A DNA stretch of 64,000 nt from Arthonia radiata (lineage: Eukaryota; Ascomycota; Arthoniomycetes; Arthoniales; Arthoniaceae), in the NCBI GenBank assembly GCA_002989075.1, contig PSQN01000005.1, positions 620,001-684,000 of the forward strand. Reading direction: 5' to 3'. The position numbers and the translations under genes are program-made. Below the pieces are notes generated by a model, which saw only the letters and a program-made list of their open reading frames with translations, made no database searches and had not been told where the DNA came from. Below are positions 22,344 to 33,500 of the stretch, piece after piece; position 1 is the stretch's first letter, and each line of letters begins with the position of its first letter.

Positions 22344-22995
22344 GTCTGGAGAGGGAACGTGTGTAGGGTGCTAGCGGCTGCATGGGTGTGGTCACCACTT
22401 TAGCTGCAATCCGAGGACACTTCTACAGCATGCGATCGCAGAGGATCGTCAGAAGAAAACGTCTCATATGCAATTTGATCGTATAGTGGCCGACAAGAAG
22501 TGATGCAATCCTAAGTGCCTCGTCATTGCTCGAGACCATGAAACATGCGCTTGGCGGATGTGAAACGGAGTATCAGAAGCTTGGCATCGAAGAACTGATT
22601 CGTATCGCAGAATAATTCCATGTGTGCCTTCAGAGTTTAGACCCCACCGTTCATGAGCTGTCTCTTCGCTCTGCTACGCAGTGCTACGCAGATCGGCTTC
22701 TGGAAGCTCTTTACAAGCCATCGACGGCCCTCACGGCTGACAATGCGGCGAGAAAGGATGCTGTTCTGATCTATGTCCACCTTCAAGTTGTGTGGAAACT
22801 GGATTAGTACCGCCATGCAGGATCGAGCATGAAAAGCAACAATCGTCGTGCTAGCGGCGAAGGTGTGAACGTCCGCAAGTGCCAATGGGGATCGAAACAC
22901 ATTGATTCAGGTTGCTGGGCCCAATACTCATCTCTTACATTCTCGATACTGATACAGGATATTTAGTCCACTACCGGTGGCCTACAGCAATCACA
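22344..22995. other. intergenic, bglE-like promoter side / chs5 3' side
   Basis: A 652-bp gap between two minus-strand genes. A short plus-strand ORF at 22622-22807 has no similarity. I see no repeat or RNA gene. Confidence 0.5.
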
Positions 22996-24276
22996 TCATA
23001 GGTCCACATCATCAAACGTCTGACTGGGAGTCGGCGGCGCTTTCGCAGACTGCGGCTGTTCCGTCTCGTCCTCGTCTCCAGAAGTGCTCGTTTTCGACGC
23101 ATCCGCCTCCACTCTCTTCTCATCCATTGACGGCTGTTTCGAATCCTCACTCTCATTGTCCGACTCATTGACCGTGTGCGAAGCGCCTGAACTATTCGTT
23201 GCAGGCACAGGCGCTGCAATTTTCTCCGCCGCCTTCTCATCTTCCTCCTCGCTCTCACTGTCGCTCTCATCCTGCTGCTGCGCTTTCGTCCGCTCCGGCG
23301 TCGGCGGTGTAATCTCAGTCCTCGGCGTGTCCTGCGGTCGCGGCGTCTGCAAGCTCGACTGGCTCTCCTGCCTCTGAAGATTCACGCCCGGCCCAACCTG
23401 CCGCAGCTTAGGGTCTGCTGTGAGATAGTAGCCGCGCACGCCCACGATCCTGCCTTCCCGCTCGCAGCCCTTCACCCAGTCCGGTAGTACAACCGGCACG
23501 TTCAGCTCCTGCGCTTTCTCCCATGCCTGGCCCCGTCCCTCGGAGCACACAAAGTGCGTCGTGTCGATACGGACTGTCTCGATCATCTTCGCGCCCATCT
23601 TGTCCGCCGTGCGTTCCAAGCTCTCGCGTATCTCAGGCGCCATGATACCGGGTGTAATTGCGATGCCGCTGAGGTCTGTCATTTTATGCGTGCGGACTTG
23701 AAGCTTCTCGCTGCTGTATGTGCCTGCGCTCGTTCTCAGCATCAGAGAAAACGTGTACTCCGTGTCCACTGCCAGACCCGATATCTTTGTAGTCGTGTTT
23801 TCGAAGGGCTTAGGTATCGTGCCAGCCTTGCTGCCATTACGGTAGAGTGCAAGGGAGCGGAGGTCGGCGGTCGCGACAGAGATCGGGTCCCATTCGAGAA
23901 CGACAGAGGTTTGTGTGGCATTGCGACAGCGTAGGGAGGGTGCTGAGGGTTCTTCTGAGCCGAACGCGGACAGGATGGAGGACTGAAGGGACGCGAATGA
24001 TTTTGATGTCTTGGATTCCGCTTCGAAGTTGCGGCTGACGTTGACGTCTACGATACTGCCGGAGGTGATGTCTTCAGGGAGCAGGATGGACGGAAATTCT
24101 ATCTGTATATTGTGAGCTGCAGTTTGTTGCTGGTCGGGGGATGGACACACTAATCGTTTGTCGTCTGTGAGAAGAACCTAGAGCAGCGATTAGATACACA
24201 TATGTTCGTTAGCAGACGCGGAGAATCATACTGCAACGCCAGCATCAACTTTGCCAACAGTCAGAGAGACGAGCAT
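22996..24276 (-). CDS. chs5: Chs5, exomer scaffold for chitin synthase export
   Basis: Three exons give 392 aa: 24276-24232 (MLVSLTVGKVDAGVA), 24177-24151 (VLLTDDKRL) and 24102-22996. Phases are 0/0. Chs5 scaffolds the exomer coat at the trans-Golgi and carries chitin synthase Chs3-type cargo to the plasma membrane. The order is N-terminal dimerisation strand (IEFPSILLPEDITSGSIVDVNV), FnIII domain (NATQTSVVLEWDPISVATADL through YTFSLMLRTSAGTYSSEKL), then a BRCT domain (GAKMIETVRIDTTHFVCSEGRG..VPVVLPDWVKGCEREGRIVG). The tail is acidic and disordered (DESDSESEEEDEK). The length is typical for filamentous fungi, shorter than yeast Chs5. Confidence 0.95.
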
Positions 24277-24716
24277 GTTGTCTCGATCCGTTTCAGGATC
24301 ACTGCTCGTAGGATAAACAACAGCTCCGCGTGAGGACGTTCGACGAGGATGGGGTTTCCTATAGTTGACCGTGAGACTCATGAACAGCTCTTTGGCATTG
24401 ACGCTTGTTTCTCAATAAGTCTTGAGAGTAATTGGGCTTGCGCACATTGAGTCCGAAGTAGTCGCATACCAAGCATCCTTAATAAAATCCTCGCACGGAC
24501 CACTCCAGTGAGATCTCGGTCCTCAATGGCTTGACGGAGGTCTTCAAATTACTTCTCACTTCTATGTATCCTTTGTCACATAGCAATGCAACAGTCTAGG
24601 CGAATTTATCTGCATGCTTGCAAACTCCATGCTAAGACCACCAGCGCCATGCAAAACGACCAACCCTGGAGCTTTTCATCCATTCTTCTCCATTATTACC
24701 TGCCTGCCAGCAGCTA
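24277..24716. other. intergenic, chs5 promoter / new1 3' side
   Basis: A 440-bp stretch between two minus-strand genes. It should hold the chs5 promoter and the new1 terminator. No ORF or repeat of note. Confidence 0.5.
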
Positions 24717-27700
24717 TCATGCCTCATCATCCGTATCAGGAGGATGCGGCGTGCCCTTTGGAGAGTTCAGCCATTCAATATGCCTCAATCTCCTGCGGAC
24801 TTCGCGGTCTTTCAAGTCCTTCCTTGTCAACTTCTTTTTCTTTCTCGACTTGAACTTCATCTCGCCCCCTTCTGCGTCACTGTTGACGGCACTCGCGCTA
24901 GCGCTTCCGGCGTTTGAGACTGCAGCAGATGACAGAGGCGTGACGTTCCCACTTCCGTCTTCGAAGCGATCTGCTAAGACAGCAAGGTAGCCCTTTTGAA
25001 CCAGCTTGCCTTCATTGACATGCCACTGTTCAGGACAGAGAGCACTCACGAACTCGTCGTTGTGTGATATCATGACCACACCACCCTTGTATTCTCGAAT
25101 CGCAACTGCGAGCCCGCCGACAGAGTCTCTATCAAGAAAGTTGGTTGGCTCGTCAAGCACCAGCAGGTGTGGATTCGCCCAAGCCGCACCAGCCAGGACA
25201 ACCTTCACCTTCTGACCCCCTGAAAGTCCTGAGATCTCGTTGTGGTCAGCGATCTCCGGGTCCAGGCCTATGTCTTTGAAGTGTTGAGAGATGACTTTAG
25301 GCTCGAGCACACGGTAGCCAAGACCCTCCCTTGACGATTCATGGTCGTCAAACTCCTGCACCAACTTATTGAACCCAAGGTCCAACAAAGTCTCCTTCGA
25401 CACCATAGTGTTATGCTTCGGAAGTTTGTTGACCCACTTGACCTCATATTGGTAGGTCTTCTTGTACTTTTGACGACCGAGCAACGCCTCAATCTGACCT
25501 TCTACACCAGGACCGAGTTTAATATACTTAGCCATCTGCTCCTTCTCTTCGGGCGTCAGAATTCTTGTTTGCTTCATATGAATCTCGCGATCGTCGCCAT
25601 TCGCATATCGCCACTGCAGGTATTGATTGGGCGTCTTTTCCATGTGCATCTCAACGTGCTCAAGTGCGTGCTGCTTAATGTAGCCGATACGCAGATTTGG
25701 ATGCTTCTCCACTGTACCCTTCTGCGGTACCACTTCTCCGGTCAGAATCTTTATAAGGGTAGATTTGCCAGCGCCGTTGGGGCCAATGATTGCCACTCGA
25801 GACGACAGCGAAAGTTGGCAGGTCACGTCGGTAAGAGACGGTTTAGATGAGCCTGGATACGTGAAGCTGCATGCGTTCATTCTGAGGATCGAGCGGGTCT
25901 GGGATTTGACACCGCTGAGTATGCCAGGTGGTGGGAACCTGAAGCCTGCGTTGGTGGCGGAAAGGGTGTAGTAGCTCTTTGCCTCTGGTTTGATCTTGAC
26001 AAACTCCGACAGGTTGCCACGGTAGCATTTAAGCTTCTTGCCGGGCTCGTAGTGGTAGATGTCGGTACAAACCTCGTCCAAAAACCCAGAATCGTGCGAG
26101 ACGATCAGGCTTGTGATTTCTGTGTGCTTCTGAAGGTATTCTTGCAGCCACTTGACGTTGCCAACATCCAAGTGATTCGTAGGTTCGTCCAGCAGTAGCA
26201 CGTCGGCTCGCATCAGCATTGCTTTCGCCAATGCGAGCTTCATCTTCCACCCACCAGATAGAGAGCCCACTTTATGCGACTGTCGGCCATCGTCTCCAGC
26301 ATCAAAGCCAACCACCTCCAACGTTGACGAGATGCGATCCCTGGTCTCATTTGCAAATCTAGGGTCTCTGGAGACATACTCGAGAATGCTGAGATCGGCG
26401 TCTTCTCCCTGATTGTGCTCAACAAAGCATGTCTTGACTTCGTCAGGAGGAGGAAATCCCTCAAGCTTGTTATCTGCAATGCTTCTCATCAGCGTTGATT
26501 TGCCAGCTCCATTACGGCCGCATAACCCGTATCGATGACCCTTGAGCAAGCGTAGGTTCGTATGACTGAGGAGAAGCATGCCGCCATAACCAAGGGAGAA
26601 ATTAGCGTTGACAATCTCCACCTCACCGTCCTCTGGCTTAACAGGTGCACCGAACTTCCTGTTGTCTTCATCTTGGAAGTGACTCTGGGTTTCTTCCGCA
26701 GTCTTTTGAGCCACGTCCTCGCCTACGATATCCTTCAGGTATGGAGCAATGCAGAGCTTTACGCGTTCGATCTCCCGCTGGTTGACATCCTCCGCCACCA
26801 GTTCTGAGATAAATTTTCTCGTGATCTTCAACACATCGCTGTCCTTTTGAACAGTCATGTCAACGCCAGCAACTTTCAACCGCTGATCCAGTACTCTGGT
26901 GACCTCTTCAGACTTCGTGCGAGCAATTGCGCCGCTAGCAAGATTGCCGTCTTGGTCGCTCATGGCCTTGTCCATGACGTCCAAAGCTCTAGTGGCAATC
27001 TCTCGAACTTCCGGCAACGAAGCACGATTCTTAACTCCTTTGATACCAGGCTGCAGTCTCGGCAAAAATGCTCGTGCCTCGATCGGATCATGAACTAACT
27101 TAGTCAGGTTTTCGACAACGATTGATGTTTGACGCAACACTTCTTGTGAAGTCGATGGATTGTTGAGTGATCGTTCAAGTAGGGGCGTGAGAAGTGCAAG
27201 TACTGGCGATGTGACAATTGCGACGAACGTTGTTTGCGACAAGGCATGGATGGCTTTGGCAAGCGACTCTGTTGAAGGGTTCTCCATTGACTTGACCAGC
27301 AGTGGTATCCGTGGCGCGACGTCGTCGTTCTGAAGCAGCGTCGTCAGAGAATTCAAGGCCTTTTTCGCCACCTTGCCAACCTCCGCTTTGAGATCATGCA
27401 TGCCAGCCTCGACAGTAGGTATTAAACCCTCGAGCCTTTTGCCCATAGCGTCTCTTAGGATATCTTTGATCTTCTCTTCTTCAGCAGAGCCGGTCCCGAT
27501 CTTCGCCTTGTCTGCCATCTTTGCAATCATACTGTATGCTCCGACTGTTCCTTGCCATTTGCCAGTGGGGCGACTTAGGTAGTCAACCAGGACAGGGAGC
27601 AGGCCGATTGGCAGGACCTCAGGCTTTAGATGGTCGAACAATGCGTCAAGCGCGTACTGAGCACCCTCTCTGGCTGTCGAGCCCTTGTCTGCTAATGCAT

Positions 27701-28067
27701 CAAGCGCAACTTGAATCATGTCTGGTCTTTGCCGGAGGAAAAGCACTTCCGATATTGGCTGCTTTGGCGGAAAGCGCTCGATAATCGCGCCGAGCGCAAA
27801 CATCGCCCCTTCACGGCGCGCACCATTCTTTTTGTCGCTGGCTGCTTTCTTGATGGAGTCCAGTATGCCGTAGTTGACTAGACCCTCAAAGCCGACCGAA
27901 TTTAAAATTAGATTCGTAAGTGCGTATGAAGCGTCCAGCGACTCTTGTGAGGTCTTTGAAGTATAGATCTTTTCTGTAATATCATTCACATCTTGTACGC
28001 TTGGCGCATCGGCCGACATCTTAGCCACAATTGCTGGAGCCATGGGTGGAGATTCGTGGTGCGGCAT
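24717..28067 (-). CDS. new1: New1-type ABCF translation factor (EF3 family)
   Basis: Ribosome-associated ABC ATPase related to elongation factor 3; yeast New1 acts in translation termination and recycling and has been a prion-fusion model. Intronless, ATG 28067, 1116 aa. In-frame ATGs at 28043 and 28019 are alternatives. HEAT-repeat N-terminus (about 20-450); first ABC domain with Walker A GRNGAGKST, signature LSGGWKMKLALA and Walker B LLLDEPTNHLD; second ABC domain with GPNGAGKST, a chromodomain-like insert around YQYEVKWVNK, signature LSGGQKVKVVLA and LLVLDEPTNFLD. The basic C-terminus SRKKKKLTRKDLKDREVRRR and its acidic end fit New1 better than EF3. The Asn/Gln-rich prion segment of the budding-yeast protein is absent. 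Confidence 0.9.
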   Translation of the reverse strand: MPHHESPPMAPAIVAKMSADAPSVQDVNDITEKIYTSKTSQESLDASYALTNLILNSVGFEGLVNYGILDSIKKAASDKKNGARREGAMFALGAIIERFPPKQPISEVLFLRQRPDMIQVALDALADKGSTAREGAQYALDALFDHLKPEVLPIGLLPVLVDYLSRPTGKWQGTVGAYSMIAKMADKAKIGTGSAEEEKIKDILRDAMGKRLEGLIPTVEAGMHDLKAEVGKVAKKALNSLTTLLQNDDVAPRIPLLVKSMENPSTESLAKAIHALSQTTFVAIVTSPVLALLTPLLERSLNNPSTSQEVLRQTSIVVENLTKLVHDPIEARAFLPRLQPGIKGVKNRASLPEVREIATRALDVMDKAMSDQDGNLASGAIARTKSEEVTRVLDQRLKVAGVDMTVQKDSDVLKITRKFISELVAEDVNQREIERVKLCIAPYLKDIVGEDVAQKTAEETQSHFQDEDNRKFGAPVKPEDGEVEIVNANFSLGYGGMLLLSHTNLRLLKGHRYGLCGRNGAGKSTLMRSIADNKLEGFPPPDEVKTCFVEHNQGEDADLSILEYVSRDPRFANETRDRISSTLEVVGFDAGDDGRQSHKVGSLSGGWKMKLALAKAMLMRADVLLLDEPTNHLDVGNVKWLQEYLQKHTEITSLIVSHDSGFLDEVCTDIYHYEPGKKLKCYRGNLSEFVKIKPEAKSYYTLSATNAGFRFPPPGILSGVKSQTRSILRMNACSFTYPGSSKPSLTDVTCQLSLSSRVAIIGPNGAGKSTLIKILTGEVVPQKGTVEKHPNLRIGYIKQHALEHVEMHMEKTPNQYLQWRYANGDDREIHMKQTRILTPEEKEQMAKYIKLGPGVEGQIEALLGRQKYKKTYQYEVKWVNKLPKHNTMVSKETLLDLGFNKLVQEFDDHESSREGLGYRVLEPKVISQHFKDIGLDPEIADHNEISGLSGGQKVKVVLAGAAWANPHLLVLDEPTNFLDRDSVGGLAVAIREYKGGVVMISHNDEFVSALCPEQWHVNEGKLVQKGYLAVLADRFEDGSGNVTPLSSAAVSNAGSASASAVNSDAEGGEMKFKSRKKKKLTRKDLKDREVRRRLRHIEWLNSPKGTPHPPDTDDEA

Positions 28068-28422
28068 CGCTGCCGGCGGTGGTCGCCGACTACCAAAGCT
28101 GAGCGTGGGTGTCAAAATGTGATTGTATAGCGGCAATATAGTATGCTCCAATATCAGGATAGCAAATATGCTAATAGTCACCTGACTTTCGGTTTTCGAG
28201 GGTGAGGGTGGTTTTCTGAAGGTGCACAGGAAAAGGTCGCAACATTTTGAAGAATTTCTTTCACATGCGCGGCTGAGGTGATCTGAGCGCCGCAGGGTCT
28301 CAAAAAGCTTGGCATGCTCGGAGATGAGAGCAGGGTCGAGTAACGAGGCACATTGTGAAGTACATACGAGGAGTTTTCCTTGCTCTCTCTACCCACACTT
28401 TCCATTGTTATTCGGAAAGTCC
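28068..28422. other. divergent promoter region, new1 / 181-aa gene
   Basis: A 355-bp gap between divergently transcribed genes. The new1 frame stays open upstream to 28181 but without an ATG, so I read it as 5' UTR. Confidence 0.5.
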
Positions 28423-28968
28423 ATGCGTGCAACGTCGAACGTCGCCCGCTATGTTGCAAGATCATATCGTAGCAGAAACATACTCGGCGTCACAGTCCCC
28501 GACCCCGCGCGCCCCTTTTTAAAAGAGCTTTTCTCGACCTTCATCCCCATCTACAACGAGCATTACGACCCGGAGGTGAACTTTTTGACACACATAGCGG
28601 AAGACTCTATAATACTGCGTCACCGTGTGAAAACCAAGCTGGTGGCTCGGCCTCGAGATGGCTTATGGTGGGGAGTATCCATGGCTAACAGCCAGTTGCC
28701 CAAAGCATGCCCGCGAAGACACAGCGTTAGACGCGTAAAGCAGGCTTTTGTGGCTGCGCTGAAGCGGCACGGCTTGGACAGCAATGGCAAACACGTACAG
28801 GATAACGAGGCAGCGCAATCTGGCGGACTCAAAGGCAGCTTGAGACTGGTACTGTTTGAGAAGGCCATAACGAAGCCCTTTACAATCATCCAGAAAGAGG
28901 CCACTACACTTGTCGGCCTTCTCCTCGATAAGCAAAATGACAAGAGAGAATCAACACTCAATCGATGA
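28423..28968 (+). CDS. small basic protein, possibly mitochondrial, unrecognised
   Basis: ATG 28423, 181 aa. The frame is open further upstream but without a better start, and MRATSNVARYVARSYRSRN has the Arg/Ser-rich, acid-free character of a mitochondrial presequence. The middle (DGLWWGVSMANSQLPKACPR followed by a basic stretch) and the end (LRLVLFEKAITKPFTIIQKE) look like a folded nucleic-acid-binding protein. I cannot place it in a family. It ends 6 bp before the stop codon of the convergent DUF1772 gene, so the two 3' UTRs must overlap. Confidence 0.6.
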   Translation: MRATSNVARYVARSYRSRNILGVTVPDPARPFLKELFSTFIPIYNEHYDPEVNFLTHIAEDSIILRHRVKTKLVARPRDGLWWGVSMANSQLPKACPRRHSVRRVKQAFVAALKRHGLDSNGKHVQDNEAAQSGGLKGSLRLVLFEKAITKPFTIIQKEATTLVGLLLDKQNDKRESTLNR

Positions 28969-28974
28969 TCAATG

Positions 28975-29533
28975 CTACAGAGCTTGAAACGCGAGCATCG
29001 ACCCAGCAAGCGGCAGCAACCCTCGAACGATGTTGAGGACACGCCACGTCTTGATCAACTCCTTTGTCTCCGCTGTGGTTGGCGTGGACGTATCATCGTC
29101 TTCAGACTTCTTTCGCGCAGCTTCCTCTCGAGCGTGCAGCTTGCTGTTCGTCGAGCCCATGGCTACGATTGTGAAAGGCGCTATGCTCACAGTCGCCAAA
29201 GCCGAGCCGATGAACATATACGTGCGGTACATTGCCTGTGGGTGGTGGTGCGTGTATGCCGCTCCTAGTGCTGTCGCTGCCGAAAGTAGTGCCAGAGGTG
29301 GTGCGCTGCTCTTGCCGAGGTTGAACATGAATCGCCATTGGCGAAGAATGCTCGCTTCGTTGCTGTTCTGAAGGAGCATCGGTATGCCAAAGAAAGAGAT
29401 ACTGAGTATTATGCCTGGGAAAGGTATCAGTGGCATATCCGGTGGTACGCCGGTTGACGAGGGACATACCTGAGAGCAGAGACTCTGCAGTCGTCGCTGT
29501 GACGAACAAGGGCTTGGTGAGGTCGTATGGCAT
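28975..29533 (-). CDS. DUF1772 (anthrone-oxygenase-like) membrane protein
   Basis: Two exons, 29533-29470 and 29414-28975, give 167 aa (donor gtatgt, acceptor cccag, phase 1). The N-terminus MPYDLTKPLFVTATTAESLLSGIILSISFFG and four hydrophobic segments, with WRFMFNLGKSSAPPLALLSA in the second, match the DUF1772 layout. A charged loop (NSKLHAREEAARKKSEDDD) lies before the last helix. Some family members act in polyketide pathways (anthrone oxygenases), but most fungal copies are uncharacterised and no polyketide synthase is nearby. Function not assigned. Confidence 0.8.
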
Positions 29534-30121
29534 TTTCGTGTAGAATGGATGTCAGGAGATGGTTTGTCTACGCATGGATCAGGTGTCCCTATGTGTCTGA
29601 CAGAGAGTCACAGAATGAGTATCCTACAACTCGCATGAGATAGCAAATTATATAGGAATCGATAGCTATTCCTGTGCCAGTGGAAATCAGAATCCTTCCG
29701 ACGCGTCCTTTGATGGACGCGGGGAACAAACTATTTCCGAGTGTTCACGCATGATCGTCAGGGCACTTTTCCCACGTGGTCTCTTCACCTCCATCCACCA
29801 GAATCCTCTTCTCTATCAGATGTCATTGTCGGTTTGTTCTCTGACCTCCCTTTCTCACTTGGACTAGGCAATGATTGCCGATGCGAGGTGGTTCTCGCCC
29901 CTCTTGGCGTCTCTCTACTACACGTGGAAACGGGTCGTAGCGTGCATCATCTGGTCCGCTATGCAGGTCCACCCAATAGGCTTCCACGTCTCACAGTAAT
30001 ATTCTATCAGGCTGTTAGCACATCCGTAGCCTTCCGTAAGCATTGAGGCCTCATCAGGCGTCCTTGAAGCCTTCACAAACATGCCGTTGAAAGTTGCGTG
30101 CACGTAAGTTCGCGGTCCTAA
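29534..30121. other. divergent promoter region, DUF1772 / LtrA-like genes
   Basis: 588 bp between divergent starts. A short palindrome ggaatcgatagctattcc is present near 29656-29673. ORFs in 29741-30046 are unsupported. Confidence 0.5.
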
Positions 30122-32540
30122 ATGGCCGACGACCATGAGCCTCCTCAAAGCCCGAAGCCGCAGCATCATCATCCACACCACCACACTTTGCGCAAAACAG
30201 GGCAGAGGCTTAAACACTTGATCCATGCCGATGGGCGCAAAGTCCATATTGCGCAAAACCCAGCAGAAGCAGAGGAGCTGAAAAGAGATCTATCGGAGGA
30301 AGAGGATGAAGTGGAGATCTTTATTCACGGCAGCGAGGAGCATTTGGATGCGCTGAGGGTGATACGTGCGCATCATGATGAACGAAGGAGCGAGTTGCGG
30401 GAGAAATATGGGCATATTTTTGAGCAGGCGGAGGCTGTATCGCTGGAGCTGGAGGCGCTTTCTGAGGTAAGATGCTCTTGGACCAAACCCCATCAAGGCG
30501 TGAAATATCAGCCGTCAGCATACGACCAACCGTAGCTATCTTCTACCGCCGGAGTGACGAAACAGGGATGAATGCAGAGAGCTCCGACTCGACTGGAAAT
30601 CGACGACCGCACTCAACGTGACAGCGATGCTAAGCTCCGGGTCAACAGGAACTACGACAAGTCACAGATCGCTCCGTTCAGTTCGATGCCAATTTGAGTC
30701 GCTTCGGATACAGCGCGACATTGCGTACACATGGCAACACCAGCCAGCCACACTCGTCCTCCGTGTCCCTGGCAAGTGGCAAGACTGGCCAACAGGCGGT
30801 GGACGACTTCCATGCGCTCAAGTTTCAAGGCCAGGCTTTGAAGCCGTGGCGTAAGCCCATCATTCGACAGTATTTTCACCAGGGTCTACTATGGCGAGCG
30901 CAAGAAGAAGAGCAGACGGCAAGCTACGAGCTCTTCCTCGACCTGATCTACGTCGGTATCATCGCCATCAGTGGTGACAACGCCTCCGAAGAAGCCAGCG
31001 GCCAAGCACTTCTTCGTTTTGTCATCACCTTCATCATGTAGGTACTAGCTCCAAACTCCTCAACACTTCCGCTAACATACCACGGCAGGGGCTGGAAAGT
31101 CTGGTTCGACCTCGTCACCGTCATGAACTGGTTCGACCAAGACGACATCTGGCGCCGGCTCTTCGTGCTCTTCTCCCTTGCCTGCCTCGTCGGCTTCACG
31201 ACCAACATCTCCGAGTACGAGCACTACACATACGCCCCACTCATCGCCTTCTACCTCGCCGCGCGCCTCGGCAACGCAGCATACCTGGCTTGGACCGCGT
31301 ACCTCATCCCCACGATCCGGTGGTCGCTGTTCTTCAACATCGCTGCAACAGTGTTCCCAGCCATCTTCTGGATAGGCTCGGTCCACCTCGAGGAACCAAA
31401 CCGCTACATACTCATCTGGCTGGCGCTCTTCTTCGACGTCTTTGGCAATATGGTGGTGATGGGTGTCTACCAGGGCTTGCGACTTTTAAGCACGAGGAAA
31501 GAGTGGGTTGAGAAGCGGTTTGCTTTTGGTGCGTTCGCTCACCCTTACTGCTCTTTTCCCCCCTTGTTTTTCAAGTCGAATAGTGCGCTCATACCAACAC
31601 AGGCCCCGCAATGAACATCGAACACCGCATCGACCGCACCGGCGCCTTCGTCACTCTCGTGTTCGGCTATTCTGTCGTCTCGCTCCTCTACAGCTCCGCC
31701 TCCCATATCGGCGCCAACGCTTTCCTCGGCAAAGCGATCCTCGGCTTAGTACAGGCGTTCTCGCTCAACACACTGTACTTCGAGATCGACTCCTTCAACT
31801 TGCATACGCACGCTATTCGGCGGCATGCACTAAGCACAATGTTGTGGATGACGTTCCACCTGCCTATGATCCTCGCGTTTGTGATCGCCGGTGCGGCATT
31901 AGCCAGACTGGTGATAACGGATGACGTGCATGGGACGAGCGCGGAGAGCCTGGCAGAGGCGAGCCATGCGAAGAGTGAGCATGACATCAAAGAGGGTTTA
32001 CGCTGGTTCTATACGGCTGGGCTGGGGATCGGAATGTTGTGTTTGAATGGAATCGCGGCGACGCATGTGTACCGGGATATTGCGCCCGCGCCCGGTGCGC
32101 AGATTCCGGTGTTGTTCAAGCGGCCTGCGAGATTGGGGTATCGGACTGTTGTTGGCTTGATTCTCGTCTTTCTTGGGTTTGCGGAGGGGCTTGATTCGTT
32201 AAGGCTGATCGCGCTGACGACGGGGCTGGTGTTGAGTGCGTGTCTGATGGAGCTGGTGGGCAACATGTTGACGGGGTGTCAGCGGCATTTAAAGCGGAGG
32301 GGGAGTGTGATGAGTGGGAGTACGTTGGGCGAGGGGCAGAGGAAGGTCAGGCTGAAGGAGTGGTGGCGGGCGATGAAGGAGGAGAGTTGTAGGGAGGGGA
32401 AGTGCCATTATCGGGCGAGGATGAGTGAGAAGAGGGGAGATGTGGAGGTTGGAGGGAGGGGTGGAACGACTATTGAGGTGACGGAGTTGGAGCGGGAGAA
32501 GGGGGTCGTGGAGGATGAGAAGGGTGGACCGGAGATTTGA
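30122..32540 (+). CDS. low-temperature-requirement A (LtrA)-like multipass membrane protein
   Basis: Four exons give 703 aa: 30122-30466, 30649-31037, 31089-31528, 31603-32540. All phases agree. The acceptor at 30648 is inferred from frame: upstream is closed, and the segment DANLSRFGYSATLRTH, usual in fungal LtrA proteins, follows it. N-terminal His/Pro-rich and coiled region (about 1-115), then WRKPIIRQYFHQGLLWRAQEEE and ELFLDLIYVGIIAI, the LtrA signature. About ten membrane helices follow, including WFDLVTVMNWFDQDD and a C-terminal block with LIALTTGLVLSACLMEL. The final 100 residues are basic and cytoplasmic. Family function is unknown; bacterial LtrA was named from a cold-sensitivity mutant. 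Confidence 0.85.
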
Positions 32541-32860
32541 GATGTTGATAGACTGCTGTAGATTGTTGCATAATAGATTCACTGCCCTGCGAGATTAGTA
32601 TTCGATTTCATGTGATGCGACCTCAGATAAGCGACGATGGAATGGATTGAGGTAGGTATGACGAATGTGTTAGATGTATTCTGATTTGCATTGCTGCTAT
32701 CGTGCGCTATGAGCAAATGGCAAGCGTAGTACAAGGTCGTTCGCTCGACGCATTGCTGTGGTGTGTGTGTGATGTTCTGCTCCACCCTGACTGCTTTCAT
32801 CAACGCCTTGAACCGCTCTTCGTCGTACCCTCTCGTCTCTGTCTGGACAACACGAGGCAA
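32541..32860. other. intergenic between convergent LtrA-like and rpl14 genes
   Basis: A 320-bp convergent gap, AT-richer than its flanks. Nothing beyond 3' UTR sequence is seen. Confidence 0.5.
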
Positions 32861-33500
32861 TCATGCCTTAGCAGACACAGTCGCCAGCGTCTTCCGCACC
32901 TCATAGCGTTGCTACACACAGTGTCAGTCAGCACACCTCCGCAAATAAAACGACGCCTTGCCTACTACGGCTGGAACCAGCAAACAACTCACCTGCTTCT
33001 TCAACCTCATGACCTTGAACCGCTCGAAATCACTCAACTCCCGCCTACGATCCAGCTTCGCCCTCGTCTTCGCCCAGCTGCTCTCGTCGAACTTCTTCGT
33101 CACGTCGTGCGCCTCCCATGCCTTTCGTAGCGGCCCTGTGCCGGCTGCGCGGGGGAACTTTGGAATGACAATGCCGGTGAGTGTGACGTGTGCGAGAGGG
33201 AAGGCCTGGCGTGGGACATGTGGGCGCTTGGTTTCTGAGTGCTCGGTTGGGTTGTCGAGGAGGACCTGGAGTTGGGCTGTTAGCTGATGGTCTTGGAAGC
33301 TTCTGCGACTGTGAATGGCAACTTGTCGGCGCTCTAGGAGGCGTTGCTAGGTGGATGGGATAGTATGATCATACCCTCTTGTGATCAATGATTTCGACAA
33401 TGGCCGCGAGCTTGTTCCGGAACGCGCCGCGGGTGATGAGGACGACACGGCCGACCTCGACTTGTCTCCATACTGACGTGATGACCTCGGCGTCGCCCAT
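32861..33500 (-). CDS. rpl14: 60S ribosomal protein L14 (eL14)
   Basis: Three exons give 149 aa: 33500-33375, 33265-32993, 32911-32861, all in phase 0. The start [20 protein letters not shown] was chosen over an upstream in-frame ATG because it matches the eL14 N-terminus and sits in a good context (cacaATGG). KOW-like strand [23 protein letters not shown], then [20 protein letters not shown] and the conserved basic helix [20 protein letters not shown]. The last exon adds only 16 residues. Introns of 80-110 bp are longer than elsewhere in the window. A telomere-repeat-like box lies upstream. Confidence 0.96.
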
